This document shows positions 49,020 through 61,165 of a stretch of DNA of 64,000 nucleotides, piece by piece (the first letter of the stretch is position 1; every line of letters begins with the position of its first letter). The stretch covers positions 5,278,392 through 5,342,391 of the forward strand of contig NC_133297.1 in assembly GCF_005239225.2 (NCBI RefSeq), written 5' to 3'. The notes under the pieces are model-generated. The model saw only the letters and a list, made by a program, of their open reading frames with translations, made no database searches and had not been told where the DNA came from. This DNA comes from Populus alba (lineage: Eukaryota; Streptophyta; Magnoliopsida; Malpighiales; Salicaceae). Both the position numbers and the translations under genes were made by a program.

Positions 49020-49930
49020 TATATATTTTTTAACAATAGTTCACTGGGATTAAGTTTTATAATGTTTTTATATGATTTTCTATTAGGTTATCTCAGTATC
49101 ATGACTTTAGATTAACTCGAGTTTTTTTTTTTATCTTTTTTTAATTGATTTTTTATTTAATTTTATTTTTAATATTTGGTTGATTGAAAATTAAATTTTA
49201 TAATTTGTTTGGTTTACTTTCTATGAGATTATTACAGTCTCATGACCCGGATTGTGGATTTGATGGGTTAACCCGGTTGACTCTGATCGTTTTTTTGGGT
49301 TGTTTTTTTAATTTCATTGTTTCACATTGTTTTAATTGAAAATTAGATTTTATAATTTGTTTCAGTTTATTTTTTATGAGATTATTCTAATCTAATAACA
49401 CAGGTCACGAGTTTGGTCAATTACTTGAGTTGAATCATATTTTTTTAATTAATTTTTTTCTTAATTTCATCCTTAAATATTGTATTGATTTGGAATTGGG
49501 GTACATAATTACTTTGATTTACTTTCTATAGGCTATCCAAGTTTCATGACCGGTCACGGAATTGACAGATTAACCCGGTTGACCCGGTTCCTTTTTTAAT
49601 TTAACTTTTATTTTTCAATTTCATCATTCAACATTAGGTTCATTGAGAATTATACTTCTTAATTTATTTTAATTTACTTTTTATGAGGTTATTCTTGTTT
49701 GATGACTAAGATCATGTGTTTGACGGGTTGACTCAGGTTGTTTTTATATCTTTTTTAATTGATTTTTTTTAATTTCATTCTTAAATATTGTGTTGATTGC
49801 TAATTAAGGTTCATAATTTGATTTAATTTGCTTTCTATATATAGGGATATCCTTATTTTATAATATGGGTCATGAAATTGATAAACTAACTCAAGTTAAC
49901 TCGAATTAAATCAATATGTTATCATCTTAA
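49020..49930. repeat. Diverged tandem array, about six units of 151 bp
   Basis: Each unit contains, in order, ATAATTTG-TT-ATTTACTTTCTATGAG, a TTAT-C-AGTCTCATGAC block, a GGGTTAACCCGGTTGAC block, and a T-rich stretch with AATTTCATC-TT-AATATTG. The GGTTGAC-type block falls near 49115, 49266, 49416, 49570, 49722 and 49878, a spacing of 150-156 bp. Units differ at many positions. No coding potential. Confidence 0.8.
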
Positions 49931-52690
49931 TATTTAAGAAACACGTATTGTTGATTTTTTTTTATTATTCAAATTGATTTTTTATCAGTCATCCATTTTA
50001 TTTTTATACTTGTCAAATTGACCGGATCACGTCAAATCAACCTTTACATAATTTTAAAAAATTTCTATTAAAAAACGTGTTAGCAATATCTAAATATTTT
50101 TTTATATTAAAAAAAATTGATTGGGCTACAGAACACTAATCTAGTGTGCTAAACACACTGTAAATAAATTTTTAGCTAGTTCACACAAAGACCTCTTGAA
50201 ATATGAATCATTTTGATAACTCTTTTTTTTCTTTTGATTTCAATAACTGAACTATTGGATTTACACCCATTTTATTAAGTTTCATTAATTCACCTTATAG
50301 TCCACGGAGTATAAATCAAAATGGCTCATTCTGTAGAGAGCCAATGTATACACTAGCTTGAAAATTTATCATTTAATCATATTCTACTTGATTATATAGC
50401 ACACTATTATTATTAAGAAAACTAAAGTGCCTAGCTAATTCACTATTACATCAACCGTCTATGCACACCAATTAGCATTGTGGACTCACGTTGTGCTAAA
50501 AAAAATCTTTTTTTATGTCCATGTATTCTATTTTATTTTATTATATTGTGTTGAATCCAATGGAAGGAAAAGGAGGAAAAAATAGTTATTGAAGCCACAT
50601 TACGATGAGTTAGCGATCATGCTCCACCTTGGGAGGAAGGCCTAATTAATCAAGAAGATTTCATTCACGCCAAGGACGAGGTTGTTCAATGTTGTAGGAT
50701 GCCACACACACCATTTAAACTCGACAACTCGACTCATATGTTGATGCTTACATTGCACGCACCAAACTTTTATTTATTGCTTCCTTCATTTAATTTAGTC
50801 TCTGGTTTTATAATAATTTTCAATTGAATCATTAATCTTATCCCACCCGAGCCCACACCATCTCTTTTAAATCCCGCCCATTAATCTCCAATAACTCTTT
50901 AATTTAGTATCGAAATTCATTGAACCAAAGTTCAAAAAAGGTCCAAATAGATAAGGAAGAAGAAAGAGATAATTACATGTTTGGCTTAGCATGTTCTGGT
51001 CATGTCCATGCCTCAAGTCTTAAATATAGTAGTTAACTCAAGTTGACTTGATGTAATCTAATATGTCTCCCTTTCAATATTAAATAATGCAAAAAAAATC
51101 ATTCTGATGTTTTTTTAAAATCACCTAACAATTTGATCGATTCTTCTGAGCTATTTTTGAATATACCAAATTAACTAGGTTACGTTATAAAAACTCCTAC
51201 ATATTTTAATTTGAAGCTTGAGCTGGATAAACAATTAAGTTGGGAGGTTTCAAGTTGACTTGCTAGTCAAGTCCAGTGATATCATCAAAAAGTTCTCCAC
51301 GGGCTATTTTAAAAAAAAAATTCAAGAAAAAATTGGTTTTAAAAATAGAGTTAGGATAGTATTATTTTATGGTTTTTTTTTTGGTTGGATGGAGTTTCAA
51401 CTATGTAAACTTGATATGTTATAAATCTACTTAAGTTCTTTTAGAAAATACTAACAAATATATTAATGGTATCTTGAAATATGTATTCAAAGCACAGGAA
51501 ACAAAACTAGTAAATATTTATATAGCTTGATAGTCAATCAAACAAAGTGGAGTAAAATTTAACAAGTCTTTAAAAAATAAATGCAATCCTATTTTTTTTC
51601 ATCTTTTAGCTAGGGTGCTTGACTTGGTAGAATCTCAAGCCAACGATCCAAACTGTGGCTGAAGAACTTCCACAGCAAGACCCAAACTGTGGTTAATGCA
51701 CGGGGAAAAAAAATATGGGATGCTCCTTAATTTAATATCAAAACAAGAGGCAAGGACATGATAAACCATGTGTTAATTAGCTAACGGGTTATCATTAATA
51801 ATATATATGATTTCATTTAACAATATAGAATAGTGATGTTTCCATCTCTCACGGGGGAAGAAGCAAACAACTACACGGATTTTGATTAAAATAAAATAAA
51901 ATCTTGAAGCAAATGGGATAAAAATAATTTGGATTGTGTAAGTAAATATAATGATCCTCCAATTTTTTTAAACAATGCTTCTTAGCAATTCAACAATGAC
52001 ACACATATTCTAGTAAGAAAATTATTGAAATAGTTAAAATTTTCTCGTATCAGTTTGTTTATATAACGCTGGAGTTAATTTTTTACCGTCTAAATCATAG
52101 ATTGGCCATTTACTTCTGATTATTGCTTTCATAAAAAATAATTAATGACTTTTACCTCTAAATGATGGGTTTTCGGGTTGACTAGATGCTTCCTCTCGTG
52201 CTCCATGCCACACAACAACTTCAAATTTTATATTGCTTCAGCTACTGGAAGCTTAATAAAATTTGCAGACAGTGGCTGATGATCCAAGAAAATAACTAAA
52301 TAACGCTAGGTTATGCAATTAATTAAGCTTTTTTTTCGAAAAAAAGAAAAGAAATAAAGAAAACAAGTAGGCCTCCAACGGCGGGTACGGTGCACGTGTT
52401 CGTACAAATAAAATCAAATACTCCATGTAAGCCGAAAAGGCTAGGAAGGTTACATTTATTAAAGCAATATTTTTAGCAATTAATTAATCAAATATCTATT
52501 ATCGTTATTGGAATAGTCAATGAATTTATTTTAGCACCCCACGGCACCGGTGAGACATGGCTTTCAATGTCCGCAACCAACGTTGAAGTTTGCGGCTGAC
52601 TTTTCCGAGCAAGTTGACTAGGAAAATGGGATCATATTGGCTGACGCTGCAATGTTTATCCTCACATTTTCGAGATCATTTTCACACCCC
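49931..52690. other. Intergenic DNA with degenerate repeats
   Basis: 51020-51300 resembles the degenerate T-rich repeats near 7900-8350 and 53280-53470, with blocks of the type GAGTTGGGAGGTTTCAAGTTGACTTGC. No gene was recognised on either strand. Confidence 0.4.
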
Positions 52691-52699
52691 CGAGGAATA

Positions 52700-52915
52700 T
52701 TTGTTTATGTGTTTTAAAAAATTTTTTTATTTTTTTTATTATTAATTTTAAATTAATATATTTTTTAGTATTTTTAAATTAATATATTTTTAATATTTTT
52801 AAATCATTTTGATATATTAATATAAAAAATAATCTTTAAAAAATAAAAAAAAATATCATTAACATATATTAAACATAAAAAATTATTTAAAAAATAAATA
52901 AAGTACAGCCAAACA
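52700..52915. repeat. AT-rich MITE-like repeat copy
   Basis: Contains CATTTTGATATATTAATATA, AAATATCATTAACATATATT and AAAAATTATTTAAAAAATA in the order seen at 14650-14760; a close match between distant copies. Confidence 0.6.
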
Positions 52916-54479
52916 AAATCTTCTATTAACAATTTTGAAACATAAAGCTAAGTTCATTAGTTTCTTGTACCTTAAGAGTCAGCTCGGAATGTCTGTTGCT
53001 GTACGGATGGTGATTTGGCCGGTGATCCCAAGACTTTTTGTCACATAAGCCCTTGAGAAATTACATCTTGATCATATGCTCGTGATTTTTTTCATTATTT
53101 CTTGCCAGTTCCAGCATAAACACGCACACACAAGTGATGTCGTTTGTAGAGAGAAATAACACAAGCGTAGAATTGTTCAAGTGTAGAATTGTTTAATTTT
53201 GATCCTGTCTAAGCTGGGTAGTAGCTCATTTTTATTTTTCTCTTTTTATTACCACTCCCTGCACAATCACAAATTGCTTTTGAATCGGTTAAGATGATTA
53301 CATCAAGTTAATTCAATTTGAGAAGTTTTTTTATATTAATTTCATTATTTTGTTATTAGTTAAATAAAATACAATAAGTTAAGTGAATTAAATCATGTTA
53401 AGAACAATTTTTATACTGTTTAATATTAAACTCGAGCCAAGTAAAAAATAAAATCAAAATGCTTTAAAATTAACTCATCAGAATTTTCTACTACTTCAAT
53501 ATATTTTTTATTATATTTATTTTTTTCAAAATTCAAACCACACCATAAGGAATTCGAATAGAAAAATTGTAAACCACGCACTTTGTGATCTTTTATATAA
53601 AATCAAGTCCAAGTGTACATAATCTGTTAAGAAAAAACATTAAAAATCCCGCGGTGCCTTACATGTCATGATTTGCAGGTGTTCAATTAGTGCGAGCAAG
53701 CTGGCCCGGACACCCACGTAAATCAAAAAAAAAAAAAAAAAGTAACATATGAGGGGAAAATTCAGAAACCATCAAGAGGAGAAGAGGACGGCTAGAAAGC
53801 TTGGATGTTCCAAAATGCTTTGTGCATCATTTTGAGGCCGTATTATATGTGTTTCTTCTTAATTTGATCTAACTATATCGTCCTCACGTGTATATAAATA
53901 TTATTGAAATCAAATTAGAAGTTAATACTATGCTTTCAGCAGCTTCACATTTTCAACGCCTAAATTAGAAGTTGAGAACTTTCTACTCTAATATATATCA
54001 GGATTGTTCAAATTAACTCAACTAGTCAATTTCCGTATCACACGCCGTTGAAATACTTCACTTATTCAAAGTTTGAGATCATGTTTCCGTACTCAATTTA
54101 ATTTGTGCTTAAAGTACAAGGAAATATATACTCTCACATTATTCACATTAATATCAAGTTTTTCAAACAAGAGTTACTCCAAGGCAGCGTTTAGAGAAAG
54201 GAGACTAGAACTTTAATCTCAAGTGCCCACGTTGATGAGAGGATGGAGGCAGCAGAAGAACACGCATCATTTAGAGCACAAGAAACAATAAACCAAGGAA
54301 GTAATAATTAGCTTTGATAAAATAAAGGTTGTTAAGAATGACCGGGACTATTTACAAGACAAAAATTTCTTTGCTTGTCAAAGAAAGATGATGATAATTG
54401 TACTTCTTGTAACGTGGTCTGATATTTGGATATTCCTATATGAGTTGAGGAGGTAAATATCATGCCTAAAACTTCAATT

Positions 54480-54690
54480 TAAGACGAGTTTTATATTTTA
54501 ATTTGTTTTTATGTTTTAAAAATATATTTTTTTAATTAATATTTTTATTTTTTTCTTCAAATTAATATTTTTCTAATGTTTTTATATTATTTTGAGTGTT
54601 GATATTAAAAATAAAAAAATAAAAAAATATTATTTTAATATATTTTCAAATAAAAAATATTTTAAAATATAACCATAATAACACTTTCAA
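54480..54690. repeat. AT-rich MITE-like repeat copy
   Basis: Carries the family core ATTATTTTGAGTGTTGATATTA then AAAAATATTATTTTAATATATTTTC and the A-rich arm. Confidence 0.55.
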
Positions 54691-54814
54691 AGATACTCAC
54701 CGGAGTGTCTATACAAAACAGCCTGCCATGAGCCCAACAGGTACTGTATATGTATGATTACGAAGATAAAACCATGATAATAAACTCAATTTTATTTAAG
54801 AAAATTTTTTATTT

Positions 54815-54985
54815 AAAAGAGAATATTAAAGCTTATTTGTTTTTACATTTAAAAATATGAAAAAAAAATTATTTATTTCAAATTTTATTTAACATTTTAA
54901 ATATCATTTTAATATATTTATATAAAAAATAAATTTTAAAATACATATTTTTAAATAAAAAATACTTTAAAAATTTAAATATCCA
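54815..54985. repeat. AT-rich MITE-like repeat copy
   Basis: Core TATCATTTTAATATATTTATAT then AAATAAAAAATACTTTAAAAA; lies only about 130 bp from the previous copy in the same sense. Confidence 0.5.
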
Positions 54986-55384
54986 AACTAGCGATTAATT
55001 TACTTGATTAAAGCGAAGTAGTAGAGAGACAAAAAAAAAACTTCAGCTCAGGGAAAGAAAGTACTGAAGAAATAGGAAAAGAAAGGACTTGGAACAGTTT
55101 ATGGATAGACATCACTTCATATTAGATCTCATGTGGGAAACGAAATCTGGAAAGATGACTGCCCTTGAAAAACGGTGCCAGCTTTTTGAGAGATAAAACA
55201 GTTTAGATTTTCAACTGAACTTTCCTGTTTTGTCTTGTATCATAAATTGTTTGGAAAAAAACAAGCCTGGTTGGGGATGGAAAGAGACCTGGGAGTTTCG
55301 GGTCTCATTATCTGACAGCCAAGTCCCCACCATTTTTTAAAACCAACCCACGCCATATGTGTCCAGATAAGCTGTGGTTGTTTT

Positions 55385-55545
55385 TACGTTTTGAATTGTG
55401 TTTTTAAAAAATCTTAATTTTTAATTATTTTTTTATGTTCTAGAATTATTTTAATATGCTAATATTAAAAAATAAAAAATATTATCTTAATATTATTTCA
55501 ATAAAATATTACTTTAAAAAATAACTTCAAAAACAATCTTAAACA
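55385..55545. repeat. AT-rich MITE-like repeat copy
   Basis: Core GAATTATTTTAATATGCTAATAT then ATTATCTTAATATTATTTC and AAAATAACTTCAAAAACAATC. Confidence 0.5.
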
Positions 55546-56449
55546 GAAAACGCAGCCAGCAGGCAGATGAGCCCACCATTTTGGATTTTTCATGGCACTA
55601 GATTCCATGGCTAATGGCCCACATCACCATCAAGCAATTTTTGCTGTGTAAGGTAAAATATAAGTACAAGACAGTGTACGGTCTACGGAGTTTTGGACCT
55701 TTCTTGCTTCAAACCTATCGCAACTGCCCTGCAAGCTCTTTTTTATTTTATTTTATTTTTTTCTCAATCGGGCAAATCTTAGAGTGTGAGCATGATGCAC
55801 CTAAGGAAAGATTCAAATTAACGAAGGAGACTTTACTTTATTTTTTTTCCATCTGTGTGTGCTCAAGTTTTGAGTTGGGAATGAATGGTATTTTCCTTTT
55901 TTTGGCCCTCCAATAAGATTTACTTGCTTTGTTGCAATTAGTATCAATACAAAATAAATATTTTGTGATTTATTTGATTTTTATTCGAAAAAAGATGGAT
56001 CAGGTTTTTTATATATATATAAAAAATTCATGCAAATATGGATAATATGTTTAAAATATGATAATAAAGAATTTAACTTTGGGGTTTACAATTGCTTCAC
56101 AAAACACATACAAAACAAATCATAAAGAAAACATTATTTTTTTTTGCGTGCCTTACAGCCTTACCTCTTCATGTAGCTCAACAATATTGCAGTCTTAAAA
56201 CTAGGATGTGGCTTGGAAATATCCGCGGGCTACCATTTGCCCATTTTCAACCTACACACCATTCATGTTTTCTTTTCTTTGTACACCAACCATGTGACAT
56301 TCTTAGATGATGATGACTTGATTGACACATTAAATTCATATACAAATGAAATAATAATATATAAGTAATAGATTCCTTTCATGATTTGGCTTCTTAATTT
56401 TCCATGTTCAAAGCACGATTTTATTTTCTATTGTAGTTTGGAATTATGT

Positions 56450-56595
56450 TCCAAGCAATATTTTAAAAAAATATATATATATTAATTGTTTTATGTTTTT
56501 TTTATCGTTTTAACATATTAATGTAAAATTTTATTTTTAAAAAATAAAAATATATTTTTAAATAAAAAATATTTTAAAAAACAATCATTAATTAC
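56450..56595. repeat. AT-rich MITE-like repeat copy
   Basis: Core TATCGTTTTAACATATTAATG then TTTTAAATAAAAAATATTTT and AAAAAACAATCATTAATTA. Confidence 0.55.
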
Positions 56596-57080
56596 TCTAA
56601 AATATCTCATTAGCATTAGCTTTTGTTCTTACATTCCCAACCAATAAATATTACCAGAGAAAGGGAGATAAATGACGGGTATGAATGAGACTGAACGGTG
56701 TAATTAGGTTTAATCCAAGAAATGAGTTCTATTTATTGCTGCTGAGAGAGAGAGGGAAAATTAAAAAAAAATGTTAGAACATTACATACGGTATATAATG
56801 GCTCCCTCGAAATAGGAATGTTACTCTAACCTCTTAATTTCCATATTCTTCATTTATTTTTGGACTCGATAGTCTTTTCTCATACGAAAAGAAAAGTAGA
56901 GAGCCCAAACGAGAAAAATAAATAAGTTAATTGATTGTAATATTATTTGACTGTCATGCTAGACAACTCGAAATGAAATTACCCCAATACAAAAGTTGAA
57001 AAGGATTTAAAGAGACGAATGACGAGCTTATTTTATTAATTACGTCTCCAAGACTTGGTGATATTTTCAATAATGCTTTC

Positions 57081-57082
<2 letters not shown>

Positions 57083-57149
<67 letters not shown>
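57083..57149. repeat. (AAT)n(ATT)n perfect inverted repeat
   Basis: About eleven AAT-type units run directly into about ten ATT-type units, so the two halves are complementary with the centre near 57117. The whole 67 bp can fold into one hairpin with essentially no loop. Confidence 0.95.
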
Positions 57150-57153
<4 letters not shown>

Positions 57154-57249
57154 TAATTTTTCTCAACTAAATAAATCAAATTAATATAGTTTTTATATTA
57201 TCCACAATAATAAATCTATTTTTTTCAATCTAATAATTTGTGCCTACAT

Positions 57250-57415
57250 AATATACAATTGGGTGCTTTTCAAAAGTATATTTATCTTTAAAAAACTTAA
57301 ATTAATATTTTTAGTATTTTTAATAATTTTAATATACTGATATAAAAAAATAAAAAATATATATTTTAATATATTTATAATCAAAAATATTTTTAAAAAT
57401 ATCATATACTACATA
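57250..57415. repeat. AT-rich MITE-like repeat copy
   Basis: Core TAATAATTTTAATATACTGATAT, AAAAATATATATTTTAATATA and TTTTTAAAAATATCATA; begins near GGGTGCTTTTCAAAAG. Confidence 0.5.
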
Positions 57416-58626
57416 AAACGCATAATCTAATTTAATTCACATAGGAGTTTGCTGCGTGTTGGACGTGAACTTGAGTAGCATTATAAAATCAAGGGCCGCG
57501 TAGTACCATAACCACCCCTACAATAACTTTTCTCTCACCTACTTCTCTTAATTCTTGTATTCCCAACACTGTACGTGGCAGAATCCAACAATTTCTGGGA
57601 AGCAACAAAAACCCCGGTCAAAATCTGGTATCGATTCTAATATTTGATCAAAAAATAACATCTGGAATCGCAGATCAATCAAACGGCTTAAAATGACTTT
57701 GCTAGAACAAATCAACAATTTTCTTCCTTATGTTTCTAACGACTTTCGGGTAAATCTCGCCGCAACCATACTCATCCGACCGTTCATTTTCCGACCTTTG
57801 ACTTTCTCTGTCTAAATTTCAACACATTTTTTCATATCTTCCAGGAAATCAGAATCGCGTGGCCGACAATATCAACTCTCGCCACTTCTCTTTCTTCTTT
57901 CCTTCCCTTTTGACCCGTTAAAATTCCCATACAATTAACTTAACTGAAGGAAAAGCTATAACAATGAACCAGTCCCTGCTGTATAATTTAGTAACAAATT
58001 AGTCCTCAATGTTAAGATTTTGCTAATTTTCACCCGAATTTCTTGATTTAAAACTCGTCCGTACTGTTAATTTTTTTTCCTAATGGAAACCGTTACAGAA
58101 CTTGTAGAATGTGCTCGGTAAAGGGCTAAAACTTGACTAAAAAAATAGACATTTAATAAAATAAGCTTTTATTTTTAAAATTCATTACTACATAGATTTT
58201 TATTTTAAGATTTTGTTTGTCATATAATTTTTATATTGTCTATGAAGTATGAGGCTTTGATTTTTTTTTTTGTTTCCTTTTACTTCAACTAAAAACCTTA
58301 ATTAAACTATAATAAAGTTTATTTTAAAAAAATATGACTAGAAAAATATTTCTTATCACTTGATCTGGTGAAACTGCTCGGTGATTTCCTATATAAATAA
58401 TCAAAATATGTGTTTATAAACTTACGTGTCTCTTTCAACACTTCCTTATAGAACTAACAAGGAGGGTGATCTTGTTAAACCAAGGCAAGATCAGGGGAAG
58501 GTCGGTGACCGATACGTTATATTTTATAAGAGCGGGGACAGATTTGTAGTTACCCAAAAATAAAAATTCCCATAGCAATTGCTTTCCCCCCCGCTGCTAG
58601 TGGTAGATTCTTCTTTAGCATCCCTT
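57416..58626 (+). promoter_or_regulatory. Upstream region of the SAUR36-like gene
   Basis: Contains one auxin-response element TGTCTC at 58427-58432, about 200 bp upstream of a TATATA box at 58627-58632. A second TTTATAT lies at 58642. The auxin-response hexamer is expected by chance fairly often, so its function is only suggestive. No other gene was found here. Confidence 0.45.
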
Positions 58627-58725
58627 TATATACCTCTTCTCTTTATATCCCCAAAAGCTCTATTCCTCATCTCCACCACCACACAAGAATAACTAGCATC
58701 ACCACAACAATCACCACCGCCGTCG

Positions 58726-58761
58726 ACCACCACCACCACCACCACCACCACCACCACCACC
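58726..58761. repeat. (ACC)12 microsatellite in the SAUR36 leader
   Basis: 36-bp uninterrupted ACC run downstream of the TATA box and upstream of the coding start, so probably transcribed in the 5' UTR. Confidence 0.9.
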
Positions 58762-58842
58762 AAGCTTGGCATCGTAAAGCAAGAACTCATACTCGGGGCT
58801 GAGAAGAAACGTTTAGATAGACACAACTTGATACTTTCTGGA

Positions 58843-58872
58843 ATGAAAATCTCATTTTGCAGCATAAGCTGA
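58843..58872 (+). CDS. Upstream ORF 1 in SAUR36 leader (9 aa)
   Basis: ATG to TGA, encoding MKISFCSIS, between the presumed transcription start and the SAUR start codon. The next uORF begins two bases after its stop codon. Expression as a peptide is not shown. Confidence 0.35.
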   Translation: MKISFCSIS

Positions 58873-58873
58873 G

Positions 58874-58963
58874 ATGTCCAACATACCAACTTCTCTTTCT
58901 GAAGTATGTCTTACTCTCTCTCGTTTAACCATGTCCGTAGCAGACCCATGGCCCTTTTCTTGA
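58874..58963 (+). CDS. Upstream ORF 2 in SAUR36 leader (29 aa)
   Basis: ATG to TGA, 30 codons including the stop, beginning MSNIPTSLSEV and ending about 95 bp before the main ATG. Could lower translation of the main frame if the leader is unspliced; a leader intron would remove it. Confidence 0.35.
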   Translation: MSNIPTSLSEVCLTLSRLTMSVADPWPFS

Positions 58964-59058
58964 ACCTCATCACGCTCTAAGTAAGCTCCCCTCTACCTCT
59001 TACAACCTCAAAAAGCACCCCTATTTTTTGTTTTCTCGTATTGTTAATATAACAAATT

Positions 59059-59571
59059 ATGAGAAAGATAAGAGGTTTCAAGATTGGCAAACGGTTAGTC
59101 CGGATCTCCACATGGATCTTCCGTCGGACCCGGATCCACCCACCGGGTTACAACCTTTTAGGCCAATCAGAATCAACATGCAGGTCCAAGCCAAAGCCCA
59201 TATCGAAAATCATCAACTGGGGTCGTCGTTTAACGAAAGGAGCTAAATCACTTTGCGGTGCAAAACCAGGGTCGGGTTACATACCCATGGGTCATGAACT
59301 GGTTTGCGATAAACCGGTTACTGTACCAAAAGGGCATTTGGCTGTTTACGTTGGTAAAAAAGACGGCGACTTTCACAGAGTTTTGGTGCCTGTGATTTAT
59401 TTTAATCATCCTTTGTTTGGTGAGTTATTAAGAGAAGCCGAAGAGGAATATGGGTTTAATCAACAAGGTGGGATTACCATTCCTTGCCGATTCTCGGAGT
59501 TTGAGAGTGTCCAAACCCGTATTAAAGCTGGGTCTGGAAGGAAGCCGACGTGGAAACGTAACCACTATTGA
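59059..59571 (+). CDS. SAUR36: SAUR family protein, SAUR36 (SAG201) type
   Basis: Intronless frame of 170 aa starting at ATG. The N-terminal 70 residues are basic (MRKIRGFKIGKRLVRIST) and longer than in short SAURs, as in SAUR36. The SAUR domain spans about 73-155: GYIPMGHELV, then VPKGHLAVYVG, VLVPVIYFNHPLFGELLREAEEEYGF and GGITIPC, all family signature blocks. By family knowledge SAURs are small auxin-induced proteins that promote growth, partly by inhibiting PP2C.D phosphatases; SAUR36 is linked to leaf senescence. A TATA box lies about 430 bp upstream, and the leader holds two uORFs. In the 3' UTR, TAGAT at 59623 and TGTA at 59636 resemble parts of the DST mRNA-instability element. Assignment to SAUR36 rather than another long SAUR rests on the N-terminus and on synteny. 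Confidence 0.92.
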   Translation: MRKIRGFKIGKRLVRISTWIFRRTRIHPPGYNLLGQSESTCRSKPKPISKIINWGRRLTKGAKSLCGAKPGSGYIPMGHELVCDKPVTVPKGHLAVYVGKKDGDFHRVLVPVIYFNHPLFGELLREAEEEYGFNQQGGITIPCRFSEFESVQTRIKAGSGRKPTWKRNHY

Positions 59572-61165
59572 GGAAGTGGGGTTTTTCCCCCTAGTGATGA
59601 CGATGATGACGATAATGCTGTTTAGATGATGATTATGTATGGAATTTTTATTTAGGTAGTGGTTTACTTTCTTTTTCTTTTTTTTCTTTTCAAAGCTTTA
59701 CATTTGTCTTTCTTTCTCTTTCTTTTCTTTTTTAGTGATGGATTTGCAGGTGTAAATTGTTAGAGGTGAGTTGATGATGAAGATAATAATAGTAGTAGAG
59801 ATGTTGATAGTAGAATGATGCTTGCCATTTTAGTTGATTAGTTATTAATACTACCATATAATATAATCTCATCAAATTAAGAATATTGGAAGACCTTATT
59901 ATTACGGATTACAATCCTTATAATTGCGATCACCTAAACAATTTTCTTTTATTGATGATTAGTGACTTTTATTTACAACACGTTCAAGGAAGAGATTCTA
60001 ACACGAAACCTAGTGAAAATTAATGGGTGCCGCCAGCCAATTGCCACCAAAACCATAGCATGTTAAAGTTATAAAATAATGGAGACTTGAATTTAGATGT
60101 TCTGTGTTTTCAGTACTTTTTGTTGTACGGAAAATAATTATTCATAGTTTATTAAGGTTAGATCTTGGCTTCTCTCCTTCGGATAAGAATGGCACAGTGC
60201 ATTGAAGTTACGGTACTCACTTGGGTGGCATGAAAGCTCCATGAAGTGATACGTGCTTGACTTGGGTGGGCATGATGGGTTCACTTACGTCTATAGATGT
60301 GAAGTTCTGGTTCCTACCATTGAAGTTAAATCTTGCTATTGCTTAGAAAAATTGTCTGATTTTCAGTGAGTTTTGCAGCCATAGATGGCATACTTTTTTA
60401 CAGTTTGGGAGGCTAAAGAATGCAAGGGATTCTTCTGTTATGCAGAGTTTTCAAAGAATTTTTTCGGGTAAGATTTTAGGTAAGAAAGAAGCGCCTAAAT
60501 GCTACACGATTGGACAGCGATTGAGGAATTTGTTTGTTTTTTTCCAATTTCACCTAAACCTTTAGTTTTGATTAAAAGGGATAAAAAGATAATTTGCCGT
60601 CCCTTCTTTAATCACCATTGGTGTCCTTATCAGCAGTAGTGGAGCATCTTATGACCGGAATCAACTTTAATATTACGCATACCAACCACAACTTGATAGG
60701 GCAAATACCAGTCATTTGATTGTGTCGAGGTCTCCGGATCAAACGGTGTATTGCTGTATATTGAAGCTTGGTGGGTGGATGTGAGCGACCCTTCAGCGAA
60801 AAATTATCAATTGGCAAGGTACTGTACCATGTTTCCACTTTCCAGGATGATATCAATCTTGCAGAATCTGGAAAAGGAAGGTGGGATTGGTTGTTGGGTT
60901 CATGTAACAATCGATTGCAAGGAGCAGCAGCAAGTATTTGCAGATGAAGAAGTACTTTGGCAATGGAGTTCCTTCGGAGTTACGAAAAATTTAAATGGTC
61001 GGTAAATTGAAGGCCCATAAAATTAATTGAAATATACATAAGCTGATTTAAATATCCACGTTAATAATGATATTTTGACAAATAATAATACTAGGGACCA
61101 AAAAATGCCTGGATTGGAAGATTTTGCTCTAGGCTTTTGGCAATATTCCGAAGAAAATATCTATA
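59572..61165. other. 3' flank of SAUR36 and unassigned sequence
   Basis: The SAUR 3' UTR with pyrimidine-rich runs occupies the first few hundred bases. From about 60720 to 61005 an open frame on the plus strand has coding-like composition (AWWVDVSDPSAKNYQLARY, EEVLWQWSSFG) but lacks an ATG and any recognised domain; it may be a gene fragment. Confidence 0.35.
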
